Positions 15,949-23,451 of a DNA stretch of 23,691 bases are shown piece after piece. A model generated the notes under the pieces. It worked only from the letters and a program-made list of their open reading frames with translations, did not search any database and was not told the DNA's origin. Numbering within the stretch: the first letter of the stretch is position 1; each line of letters starts with the position of its first letter. The stretch spans positions 1 through 23,691 of the forward strand of contig CBFGSX010000009.1 of the NCBI GenBank assembly GCA_965651535.1, given 5' to 3'. A program made the translations under genes and the position numbers. The DNA is from JAQGJA01 sp965651535 (GTDB lineage: Bacteria; Pseudomonadota; Alphaproteobacteria; Micavibrionales; SZUA-601).

Positions 15949-16899
15949 ATGACGACCGAGACAATCCATCTTACTGAAGATTTCATAGGCCGACGGCTGG
16001 ACGCCGTGCTGGCGGAACTTTTCCATGACGTATCGCGCGCGCAAATCCAGAGCTGGATCAAAGAAGGCCGGGTGACGCATGACGGCCTGGCGCTCAAGGC
16101 GTCGTTCAAGGCCAAAAAGCCGATGCCCCTCCTTCTTGACCGCCCGGAAAAACGCCCCTTTGAGCCGCCGCGCGCCGAAGAAAAGCCCGAAAATCTCGAG
16201 ATTGTTTTTGAGGACGACCATTTGCTCGTCATCCACAAACCGGCGGGGATCGCCGTGCATCCCGGCGCGGGACGGCGCGACGGCACCTTGGTCAATATGC
16301 TGCTGGGCCATACCGGCGGCGCACTTTCCGACATGGGCGACATGGAGCGCCCGGGGATCGTGCACCGCCTCGACAAGGATACAAGCGGCCTGATGCTGGT
16401 GGCCAAGACCAACGCGGTGCACGCCGCGCTGGCCGAAGCGCTGCAACGGCGCGAAATCAGCCGGATCTACCGGGCGCTGGTCTGGAACATTCCGAATCCC
16501 GTTTCCGGCACGGTCGAAACACGTATCGGACGTGACCCGAAAAGCCGCCAGCGCATGGCCGTGCTGAACACCGGCGGCAAGGAATCCGTGACGCACTACA
16601 AGATCGTCGAGGCCTTTGGCACCGCCGCCGCGCTGGTCGAATGCAGGCTGGAAACGGGTCGCACGCACCAGATCCGAGTCCATATGGCGCATATCGGCTG
16701 CCCGGTGATCGGCGATCCGCTCTATGCCGGGCGTCATGCAAAACGCGGGGCCGCTTTTTCTCTTGAAACGGACGGACAGATGCTGCACGCAGGCGAAATT
16801 GCCTTTGTGCATCCGATAACGAAAGTGGAAATGCATTTTACTGCACAGCCGCCGGAACGCTTTCGGATTGTCTCTGCGGCATTAGGAATCGGCTTTTGA
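15949..16899 (+). CDS. rluD: RluD-like 23S rRNA pseudouridine synthase
   Basis: RluA-family pseudouridine synthase of 316 residues. An N-terminal S4 RNA-binding domain (about 14-60, RRLDAVLAEL, IKEGRVTHDG) precedes the catalytic domain. Catalytic Asp142 lies in HRLDKDTSGLML, with VIHKPAGIAVHPG upstream and LETGRTHQIRVHM downstream, all standard. The S4 domain and length fit RluD, which modifies helix 69 of 23S rRNA, better than the S4-lacking RluA; RluC is the alternative. Only a weak AGG precedes the ATG at 15949. It is divergent from the 52-residue membrane gene by 20 bases and overlaps the convergent membrane-protein gene by 18 bases. Confidence 0.92.
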   Translation: MTTETIHLTEDFIGRRLDAVLAELFHDVSRAQIQSWIKEGRVTHDGLALKASFKAKKPMPLLLDRPEKRPFEPPRAEEKPENLEIVFEDDHLLVIHKPAGIAVHPGAGRRDGTLVNMLLGHTGGALSDMGDMERPGIVHRLDKDTSGLMLVAKTNAVHAALAEALQRREISRIYRALVWNIPNPVSGTVETRIGRDPKSRQRMAVLNTGGKESVTHYKIVEAFGTAAALVECRLETGRTHQIRVHMAHIGCPVIGDPLYAGRHAKRGAAFSLETDGQMLHAGEIAFVHPITKVEMHFTAQPPERFRIVSAALGIGF

Positions 16900-17409
16900 T
16901 TCTTCTTTTTCTGCTGGTGGCGGCGCCATAGCCGTGACCGGAACGCCCGACGTCACCCCGCTTCCCCATTGCTCAGCCAGATATTCTTGATCTTTCTCGA
17001 TGCGCTTGATGCGAGATTCCGCATTCCGACGCAGCACGCCGACGACCAGCATGGGTACATAGAAATACAACAGCCAACCGAACGCTGCAGGCAGAAACAT
17101 CATCAGCAGGCTGAAGGGCTGCATGATAATTTCAAGAGAGTTAGGGAGAGCGTGGCCACGTTGCCACAATTTGAACAGCGACGGCAGCACTCCGGCGAAA
17201 TTGAGAAACAGCACCGTCGGCCCCAGACTGCGCTCGCGCGAGGTGTCGACAAAATACGCCACCGCCGTCGGCATCATGCCGACCAGCAAAACGATTGTCG
17301 TGGGAAGCATGGTCACGGCGACGACCGCGCCGACAATAGCAATGAGCAATCCCATCGTACGGCGGTTACGGCGTGGGGCGACGGTTGCGGGCTTTTTGTC
17401 CTGAGCCAT
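16882..17409 (-). CDS. Multi-pass membrane protein, partner gene of the pseudokinase
   Basis: I do not recognise this family. It has 175 residues from ATG 17409, chosen because GGAGG lies eight bases upstream inside the pseudokinase 3' end; an earlier ATG at 17424 would overlap that Shine-Dalgarno. A basic N-terminus (7-18, Arg/Lys-rich) precedes hydrophobic segments at about 20-53 (possibly two helices), 63-81 and 93-126. A charged, helical stretch follows (127-148, RRNAESRIKRIEKD) and then a Pro/Glu-rich tail. The gap to the pseudokinase stop is one base, so the two are cotranslated and perhaps interact at the membrane. It overlaps rluD by 18 bases at the 3' end. Function unknown. Confidence 0.75.
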   Translation of the reverse strand: MAQDKKPATVAPRRNRRTMGLLIAIVGAVVAVTMLPTTIVLLVGMMPTAVAYFVDTSRERSLGPTVLFLNFAGVLPSLFKLWQRGHALPNSLEIIMQPFSLLMMFLPAAFGWLLYFYVPMLVVGVLRRNAESRIKRIEKDQEYLAEQWGSGVTSGVPVTAMAPPPAEKEESKADS

Positions 17410-17410
17410 G

Positions 17411-19507
17411 TCAATAACCTCCATGGCCGGTAAAGTTCATCATGATCGTGCTGGCAATCATGATCCCCGATAGCACCACGGCGATCACCAACGCGATATG
17501 TCGGCCTGCGCCCATGCCGAATTCGGGATCGCGCTCGAGTCCGCGGCGGATATGCTCTTTTTCGTAGTTCAGCGCGACATAGGTTTTTCCGGCCTGGACA
17601 AAATCGTATTCGTCTTTACGCACCTGAAGCGGGTTATCAATCAAGGCCATGAGTCGGCTCAGGCTTCCGGTTTTCACCTCTTTGGGAATTTGCCGGATGA
17701 TCTCCTGTTTCAGGTTCTGGTTGCGAAAGCGGTGCGCGACGGTCTCGGCGTCCTTGGACAGCCATTCGCACAAGGAAATAAGTTTAGGGCAATCGTAGCG
17801 TTTTTGGATTCCCTGATAGAGGGTAATAAGCGCAAGACTCTTGCGGATATTGTCTCCGGACTCAAGCAAGGAAAGAAATCCCGTGTTATCACGGTTATCC
17901 CGTGTAGCAATAAATGCCGCGATGTGGCGATCAATCGGGCGGTTACTGCGGTGCTGTGCGGCAACGGCGTCAAGACCTCGCAACAGGAACCCGCAGTTGA
18001 TGGTATAGCGATTTACCAGCATATCGCTCATGCATGGAACGTGTGGACAAAGCTCATACAATACGCGCTCAACGCCGTAATCGATTCCTCGGCGCACAAT
18101 CATTTTCGAAGCTTGATCCAGTCTTTGTTGGCCATCGTGTCGTGGATCGGTCGTAGAGTTTTCCTTGTAGGACATCCAGACCCATCCGAAACGATCGCGG
18201 ATGATCTCAGCATAGCTTTGTATGGGAGAACCGTTATTGAGTGCATAGGCCATGCCATAGCCAATACCTGATGGAAATATGCGAAGATCCTTGTAACGGA
18301 TGGGAGCGGTGGGATCCAAAGCCATACTAACAAAACAGATGAGTCTCTCTTCATAGCCTTGTGTGCGCCCACCGACACCAGCACGACTAATGGCGGCATT
18401 GACCAGATCGGCGGTTTCCTGATCCATCAGGGCGCGCTCGACCCATTTGCCGACATGACCGCTCTCGATCAACGTGACAGCTTCAGGAATATTGTGAATA
18501 AGATCCTTGGCGAGCGTACGCATACGCATATATTTCTTGTTGTTAAAGTCGATGGCGCGCTGCGCTTTGGGAGTGACGGAGGTCGGTTTCGAGGTTGTGC
18601 GTGTACCGTCTACCCAGGACTCCACTTGTTCGAGGGTCCAGCGTTGACGTGGATCGTCGTTGAGCGTCGCACGAAGGAATTCCGCCAGACCGGGTGACAA
18701 GCGCAAACCATCCGTCAGGACGGCAAAGCTGCTGCGCTGAATTTTTTCTTCAATGATGCTATCACTATCCCGTCCCTCGAGCGGGTTGTTGCCTCGCGCC
18801 AGCACAGCGATCGTTGCACCGAAAGAATAAATGTCATCCAATACCGTGCCGATGCCTTTACCCTGCTTATTGGCCATACCACGTTCGATGGTTTCATACA
18901 CGGCCGGCTGGATCAGGCCAGGAATGGATGAGGCACACTCCCCTAGCATCGCTTCAGCATTGTCGTGCGCGGTCATAAAGACGTTGTCAGGTCGGATATT
19001 ACCGTGGAAAAGACCACGATCGGCAAAATCGCGCAGAGCGTAAAACAACGGACGAATAATGCCGTTGCGCATGACGTCTTCACTGATCGGCTCGCGGCGT
19101 TGCAGGTGACGCGGCAAAATGGCATTTCCGCCGGGACGACGATAGATCAGGGCATAGCGCTGGGATTCGCTTTGCGGCCAATCGATAACGGTGGCTGTGC
19201 GTAGGGTCATAAGACCGCCAATCTCGGTATTGACCATAGAGCTGACGACATCCAGACGCACAGGCGCACGTCCCTTCATGACAAAGGCAATATGATCGGC
19301 GGCCCCGCTTTCAAAGGCCGTGCACTCATAGGCCTCTGCCATTTCATGTTCAAAATCGGAAAGCGGGCGCGAGGGATCGATGTCAAAGCGATTATTGACT
19401 GTAATTTTTTCTCCCGACGAACGCGTCGCGGATGACGGAGGCGTCGTGGCCTCGAGCGTGCCTTCGGTTTCAGGCAACGGGGCAGGGTCGGCCATATCGT
19501 CGGCCAT
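17411..19507 (-). CDS. Tail-anchored protein with a degenerate Ser/Thr kinase domain (probable pseudokinase)
   Basis: A 698-residue protein. Residues 1-45 are polar and likely disordered. Residues about 50-302 look like an eukaryotic-type kinase fold: the catalytic loop position reads HGNIRPDN (168-175) instead of HRDLKPxN, so the catalytic Asp is Asn; the DFG position reads GEC (189-191), so the metal-binding Asp is lost; the F-helix DDIYSFG (224-230) and a C-lobe DPRQRW (285-290) are kept. No glycine-rich loop is evident. Residues 320-660 form a mostly helical domain I do not recognise. One membrane helix (about 670-691) near the end makes it tail-anchored with the bulk in the cytoplasm. 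The ATG at 19507 has AAGGA upstream. It follows serC by 63 bases and is one base from a membrane-protein gene. Scaffolding or signalling at the membrane is inference. Confidence 0.8.
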   Translation of the reverse strand: MADDMADPAPLPETEGTLEATTPPSSATRSSGEKITVNNRFDIDPSRPLSDFEHEMAEAYECTAFESGAADHIAFVMKGRAPVRLDVVSSMVNTEIGGLMTLRTATVIDWPQSESQRYALIYRRPGGNAILPRHLQRREPISEDVMRNGIIRPLFYALRDFADRGLFHGNIRPDNVFMTAHDNAEAMLGECASSIPGLIQPAVYETIERGMANKQGKGIGTVLDDIYSFGATIAVLARGNNPLEGRDSDSIIEEKIQRSSFAVLTDGLRLSPGLAEFLRATLNDDPRQRWTLEQVESWVDGTRTTSKPTSVTPKAQRAIDFNNKKYMRMRTLAKDLIHNIPEAVTLIESGHVGKWVERALMDQETADLVNAAISRAGVGGRTQGYEERLICFVSMALDPTAPIRYKDLRIFPSGIGYGMAYALNNGSPIQSYAEIIRDRFGWVWMSYKENSTTDPRHDGQQRLDQASKMIVRRGIDYGVERVLYELCPHVPCMSDMLVNRYTINCGFLLRGLDAVAAQHRSNRPIDRHIAAFIATRDNRDNTGFLSLLESGDNIRKSLALITLYQGIQKRYDCPKLISLCEWLSKDAETVAHRFRNQNLKQEIIRQIPKEVKTGSLSRLMALIDNPLQVRKDEYDFVQAGKTYVALNYEKEHIRRGLERDPEFGMGAGRHIALVIAVVLSGIMIASTIMMNFTGHGGY

Positions 19508-19518
19508 GAGACAATTTC

Positions 19519-19538
19519 CTTTGTATCTTTATACAAAG
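19519..19538. promoter_or_regulatory. 8-4-8 inverted repeat before the pseudokinase start
   Basis: CTTTGTAT and ATACAAAG are perfect reverse complements separated by CTTT. On the minus strand the centre reads TATAAA (19528-19533), a possible -10 box, and the proximal arm runs into the Shine-Dalgarno (AAAGGA). It could be an operator on a promoter for the pseudokinase pair or an mRNA hairpin masking its ribosome site. Geometry matches the repeat at 2972-2991. Confidence 0.45.
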
Positions 19539-19554
19539 TTACGGTTCTTAAAGG

Positions 19555-19572
19555 AAAAAAAGGGTTAACCCT
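19555..19572 (-). terminator. Weak terminator-like palindrome after serC
   Basis: On the minus strand AGGGTTAACCCT, which overlaps the serC stop, is followed directly by a run of seven T. With TTAA as loop the stem is only four base pairs, far weaker than a normal intrinsic terminator, so partial attenuation at most is likely. Confidence 0.3.
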
Positions 19573-20731
19573 AAGAGAGTCTCTTGAGGTTTTCTCGTGC
19601 CTCGGCCCCGGCCCAATCGAGCCATTCCGTCAGGATTTCAAGGTCATCGGCCTCGATCGTGCCGCCGCACCAGATTCGTAAGCCCGGCGGCGCAGTTTTA
19701 TACGAGTTTATGTCATGCGCGACATTTTCTTCTTCCAATAAATCAAACACGGCGTGGGTCAGCCTAACCGGATCGATCCCATCGACCGCCCTGATCTTGA
19801 GACAAACCGAGGTTTTAGAGCGCGTGGCCTCATCTTGCGGTAAATGTTCTACCCAATCCGTTTTTTCTATCCATTTATCAATGGTTTCCGAGTTTTTCTT
19901 TACGCGATTTTGGATTTCCTTGCGCCCGCCGATGCTTTCCATCCAGCGCAAGACGTCCAGAGCGTCCGAAACACACATCATCGACGGCGTATTGATGACA
20001 TTGCCCTCGAAAAAGCTCCTATCCGGCACGCCGTTTTTGTCGCGCAGCTGGAAAATCTTGGGCATCGGCCATGGTGGCGCATATTCGACAAGACGCTTTT
20101 GCGCTTTCGGGCTCATCACGATCATGCCGTGCTGCGCCTCACCGCCCATGACTTTCTGCCACGACCATGTGACAACATCGAGGTCGCGCCATGGCAATTC
20201 ATAGGCAAAGGCCGCTGAAGTCGCGTCGCAAATACGCAGCCCCTTCCCTTGCGGCGGAAATTTGAAGTTATCCGGGATCCGCACGCCGCTGGTGGTGCCA
20301 TTCCAGACGAATACCGAATCGCGGTCGGGGCTGATTTCGTTCAGATCGGGCAAAACGCCGTATTCGACGGAGAAAGCGCGAACATCCTCCAGCGGCAATT
20401 CCTCGACGATATCCTGATACCAGAGCTGGCTGAATTGTTCCCACGCAAAAACATCGACTCCAACACCCGGCGCCCCGAGTAAATTCCACATCGCCAATTC
20501 GACCGCGCCCGTATCCGAAGCAGGCGTAATCCCAATCTTGTAGCCTTCGGGTAAATCAAGAAGTGCCGCCGTGCGGTCGATGATTTCCTTGAGGCGGCTT
20601 TTGCCCAGACGGGAACGGTGCGAGCGTCCCAGTATATCGGTGTCGAGATTGTTAAAAGACCATCCCGGCCTTTTGGCGCAGGGGCCGGAGCCGAAACAGG
20701 TATTTCTGGGTTTGCGGGAAGGCTTGTTCAT
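19571..20731 (-). CDS. serC: Phosphoserine aminotransferase, alphaproteobacterial type
   Basis: Pyridoxal-phosphate enzyme of serine synthesis that converts 3-phosphohydroxypyruvate and glutamate to phosphoserine and 2-oxoglutarate. It has 386 residues. The opening FGSGPCAKRPGW and LGRSHR (33-39), and ITPASDTGAVE near 68-78, are characteristic of the alphaproteobacterial SerC branch rather than the E. coli one. The cofactor lysine is Lys193 in TWSWQKVMGGEAQHG. Its usual partner serA is not next to it; it sits 35 bases after era and before the pseudokinase. No clear Shine-Dalgarno precedes the ATG at 20731, which suggests dependence on upstream translation or a leaderless message. Confidence 0.95.
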   Translation of the reverse strand: MNKPSRKPRNTCFGSGPCAKRPGWSFNNLDTDILGRSHRSRLGKSRLKEIIDRTAALLDLPEGYKIGITPASDTGAVELAMWNLLGAPGVGVDVFAWEQFSQLWYQDIVEELPLEDVRAFSVEYGVLPDLNEISPDRDSVFVWNGTTSGVRIPDNFKFPPQGKGLRICDATSAAFAYELPWRDLDVVTWSWQKVMGGEAQHGMIVMSPKAQKRLVEYAPPWPMPKIFQLRDKNGVPDRSFFEGNVINTPSMMCVSDALDVLRWMESIGGRKEIQNRVKKNSETIDKWIEKTDWVEHLPQDEATRSKTSVCLKIRAVDGIDPVRLTHAVFDLLEEENVAHDINSYKTAPPGLRIWCGGTIEADDLEILTEWLDWAGAEARENLKRLS

Positions 20732-20766
20732 TCTGAATTTTTATCGCGAGTCCGGCAAAGAAAGTC

Positions 20767-21672
20767 TTAAACTTTAAATTCGAGGCCCATCGAGCGATAG
20801 CGCTCGGGATCTTCCTGCCAGTTGCCGCGCACCTTCACGAACAGCGATAGATGGATGGGAACTCCGAATTGACCCTTCATGTCCTTGCGTGCCGCCGTGC
20901 CGATCTCCTTCAGGCGCTGTCCCTTGTGGCCCAGCACGATGGCGCGCTGACTTTCGCGCTCGACATAGATCACCTGTTCGATGATCCATTTCTCCGGATC
21001 GCTTTCGTCGAAGTTCTCCGTTTCAACGGTGCAGGAATAAGGCAATTCCTCGTGGAGTTGAAGGAATATTTTTTCCCGCGTGATTTCTGCAGCCAGCAAG
21101 CGCATCGGCATGGTCGTTATCTCATCTTCATCGTAGAGCCACGGACCCGGCGGCATCTTCCCGATGAAATAGCGGCGCAGATCATCCACACCGTCATTGT
21201 TCTGGGCCGATATCATAAAGATGTCATCGAAAGGAAACGCCGCGCTGAATTGTGTCGCCAACGTCAAAAGCTTTTGCTTTTGTATTTGGTCGATTTTATT
21301 GAGTAATAGCACAGTCGGCTTCTTCTCTGTCTTGAGCTTTTCAAGCGTGTCGCGCACATGAAGGAGAGGATTGCTGCGCGAGGCATCGACGATCACCGCG
21401 ACCAGGTCGGCATCGCGCGCGCCTTCCCATGCGGCATGAACCATGGCACGGTCGAGGCGCTTTTTCGGCTGGAAAATGCCGGGTGTATCCAAGAATATTA
21501 TTTGCGTCTTGCCTTCAACGGCGATGCCGGTGATGCGACTGCGCGTCGTCTGGACTTTTGGCGAAACGATGGCCACCTTTCCGCCGATCAGACGGTTGAG
21601 CAAAGTTGACTTTCCCGCGTTGGGCGGGCCGATAATGGCGACATAGCCGCAAGCGGTTTGTATTTCCATCAT
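20767..21672 (-). CDS. era: GTPase Era
   Basis: Essential GTPase that binds the 3' end of 16S rRNA and helps 30S maturation. It has 301 residues. G1 is GPPNAGKS (15-22), G2 lies in the QTTRSR stretch (about 41-46), G3 is DTPG (62-65) and G4 is NKID (125-128). The C-terminal KH domain has ERESQRAIVLGHKGQRLKEIG, the RNA-binding signature of Era. The start is one of two adjacent ATGs (21672 or 21669) overlapping the rnc stop, and both give the same core. The rnc-era overlap is conserved in many bacteria. recO, which often follows era, is replaced here by serC. Confidence 0.97.
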   Translation of the reverse strand: MMEIQTACGYVAIIGPPNAGKSTLLNRLIGGKVAIVSPKVQTTRSRITGIAVEGKTQIIFLDTPGIFQPKKRLDRAMVHAAWEGARDADLVAVIVDASRSNPLLHVRDTLEKLKTEKKPTVLLLNKIDQIQKQKLLTLATQFSAAFPFDDIFMISAQNNDGVDDLRRYFIGKMPPGPWLYDEDEITTMPMRLLAAEITREKIFLQLHEELPYSCTVETENFDESDPEKWIIEQVIYVERESQRAIVLGHKGQRLKEIGTAARKDMKGQFGVPIHLSLFVKVRGNWQEDPERYRSMGLEFKV

Positions 21673-22313
21673 GCTTTTCCAATCGCTTCCAACATTTTGC
21701 GCGCCGCTTCCTTTTCAGCGATTTGCTTCGATGCGCCATTGGCTCGTTGCGAGTTTTGTCCGGCCACCGATACTTCGACGGTGAAAAGGGGCGCATGATC
21801 CGGGCCGGAGCGTTCGACGATCTTATATTCCGGCAAGGGAATGGCTTTGCCCTGCGCCCATTCCTGAAGGCGGCTCTTGGCATCTTCGGGCGGAGTCACA
21901 GCTTTGTGCAAACGATCCCGCCAAAATCGGCGGATAAATTTTTCGGCGACGGTAAAACCGCCATCGAGATAAAGAGCGGCGATTAAAGACTCAACCACGT
22001 CGGACAGGATGGATTCCGTCACACGGCTTTCATGGCCGGACATTTGCACATGGCTCGACATTTCCAACTGCGCGGCGATGTCCGCCAATGTCCCCTGCTT
22101 TACCAACGCGCTGAGGCGCTTGGCAAGAGCCCCCTCATCTTCTTGCGGAAAAGCATGATAAAGCATTTCGGCGACAATAAAGCTCAAGATTCGGTCGCCA
22201 AGAAATTCCATGCGCTCATAGGAATCCTTGGCCGTGCTGGTATGCGTCAGGGCGCGCGTCAACAGCGCCTTGTCGGCGAAAAAATATCCAATACGGTGTT
22301 CCAGTTCGGACAT
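21669..22313 (-). CDS. rnc: Ribonuclease III
   Basis: Double-strand-specific endoribonuclease that processes rRNA precursors and some mRNAs. It has 214 residues from ATG 22313, the start that overlaps the lepB stop as TAATG; a longer open frame to 22376 lies inside lepB and is not needed. The signature ERMEFLGDR (33-41) supplies catalytic Glu36 and Asp40. The second acidic cluster is Asp105 and Glu108 in SDVVESLIAALYLDGG. A C-terminal double-stranded RNA-binding domain (about 145-212) ends with KQIAEKEAARKMLE. It lies between lepB and era with overlaps on both sides. Confidence 0.96.
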   Translation of the reverse strand: MSELEHRIGYFFADKALLTRALTHTSTAKDSYERMEFLGDRILSFIVAEMLYHAFPQEDEGALAKRLSALVKQGTLADIAAQLEMSSHVQMSGHESRVTESILSDVVESLIAALYLDGGFTVAEKFIRRFWRDRLHKAVTPPEDAKSRLQEWAQGKAIPLPEYKIVERSGPDHAPLFTVEVSVAGQNSQRANGASKQIAEKEAARKMLEAIGKA

Positions 22314-23074
22314 TATTCGATCTTTTTTAACAGGCGACCATAACGCAGATCGACGGGCCATTTCCAGATTTCCCAAGCGCGCGTCCCTTCCTCAAGCGAG
22401 AAAAAAATACGGACGGCCTTGCCGACAAGATTTTCAACCGGGACGAATCCGACCTCGGACATGACGCGGCTGTCCTGCGAACCGTCGCGGTTGTCGCCCA
22501 TCATAAAATAGTGTTTTTTGGGAACGACGAATTCCTCGGTGTCATCCAGCGGCGCCTCGTCGGAATATTCGAGGATTTCGTACGCTACGCCTTCGGGCAA
22601 AGTTTCGCGGTAGCGCTTGTGCGTCTTGCGTGTGCCATCCGGCAGTGTCAGCGTATAATCGCCGACATATTCGCGCGGCACTATCGTCCCATTGATATAC
22701 AGGCGGCCGTTACGCATCTGGATACGGTCGCCCGGCAATCCAACAGCGCGCTTGATATAGTCGATTCCCTCCTGACGCGGTTTGCGGAAGACGATGACTT
22801 CACCGCGTTTGACGGGCTTGAAGTTGACCCGGCCCTCGATCGGTATCAGCCCGAGCGGAAACGAATAGCGGCTATAACCGTATGACGATTTCGAGACGAA
22901 CAGATAATCGCTGACCAGCAGGGTCGGGATCATCGAGCCGGACGGAATTGAGAAAGGCTCATAGGCGAGGCTGCGTACCGTCAGCGCAATGAGTCCTGCA
23001 ATGAATACGGTTTTAATCGTCTCATACAGGTGATTTTCATCGGAAGGCTTGATATCAAATTTTTCTGTGGTCAT
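22313..23074 (-). CDS. lepB: Signal peptidase I
   Basis: Membrane-bound Ser-Lys protease that cleaves signal peptides of exported proteins. It has 253 residues. One N-terminal membrane helix (about 20-38) is followed by the box B motif PSGSMIPTL with catalytic Ser47, the box D motif YIKRAVGLPGD with general base Lys108, and box E MGDNRDGSQDSR (192-203). It has a single membrane anchor, as in most non-enteric forms. It starts inside the acpS stop (ATGA) and its own stop overlaps rnc by one base. Its exported clients in this window include the TlpA-like protein. Confidence 0.96.
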   Translation of the reverse strand: MTTEKFDIKPSDENHLYETIKTVFIAGLIALTVRSLAYEPFSIPSGSMIPTLLVSDYLFVSKSSYGYSRYSFPLGLIPIEGRVNFKPVKRGEVIVFRKPRQEGIDYIKRAVGLPGDRIQMRNGRLYINGTIVPREYVGDYTLTLPDGTRKTHKRYRETLPEGVAYEILEYSDEAPLDDTEEFVVPKKHYFMMGDNRDGSQDSRVMSEVGFVPVENLVGKAVRIFFSLEEGTRAWEIWKWPVDLRYGRLLKKIE

Positions 23075-23451
23075 GTTTTTCTTTCAAAGACGGCAAAGGC
23101 AATAGCATAATCGACATCATCACTCATGGACAGGCGGATGTTCAAGGGGGTATCGCCTAGCATTTTTGCCGCGCCGCCCGAAACAGTCACGTTGGGCGCG
23201 CCCTGCCCGTCCGGCAAGATTTCCCAATCATGCCATGACAGGCTTTCACGCATACCCGTGCCCAAGGCCTTGAGCAAGGCTTCCTTGGCGGCAAAAAGCC
23301 GTGCATAGGCGGCCACCTTGTCCGGACGGTTTTCGGCGCGTTCGCGTTCGCGTGGCGTAAAACAGCGTTCGAGAAATTTTTCATCATACTCTTCGATCGC
23401 CGAGCGGATGCGGCTGATGCGGACAATATCGGTGCCGATGCCTGTAATCAT
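23071..23451 (-). CDS. acpS: Holo-[acyl-carrier-protein] synthase
   Basis: Transfers 4'-phosphopantetheine from CoA to acyl carrier protein, activating it for fatty acid synthesis. It has 126 residues, the usual size. The magnesium-binding Asp8 is in GIGTDIV and Glu57 is in LFAAKEALLKALGTG, both diagnostic. The C-terminal SMSDDVDYAIAF replaces the SH of the E. coli motif with SD, which I believe is common in alphaproteobacterial forms. AAGGTG lies five bases before the ATG. It overlaps the upstream partial gene and lepB by four bases each. Confidence 0.95.
   Translation of the reverse strand: MITGIGTDIVRISRIRSAIEEYDEKFLERCFTPRERERAENRPDKVAAYARLFAAKEALLKALGTGMRESLSWHDWEILPDGQGAPNVTVSGGAAKMLGDTPLNIRLSMSDDVDYAIAFAVFERKT

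Noticed and set aside
15934..16836. 300-codon minus-strand frame inside rluD
   Set aside because: Antisense shadow; rluD has all catalytic motifs, and the frame would also conflict with the small membrane gene.
19541..19570. TTAA pairs before the pseudokinase as a CtrA box
   Set aside because: The spacing between the TTAA elements is about 13 bases, not the 7 of a CtrA site.
22314..22376. Upstream extension of rnc into lepB
   Set aside because: It would overlap lepB by about 60 bases; the TAATG start at 22313 matches normal RNase III length.
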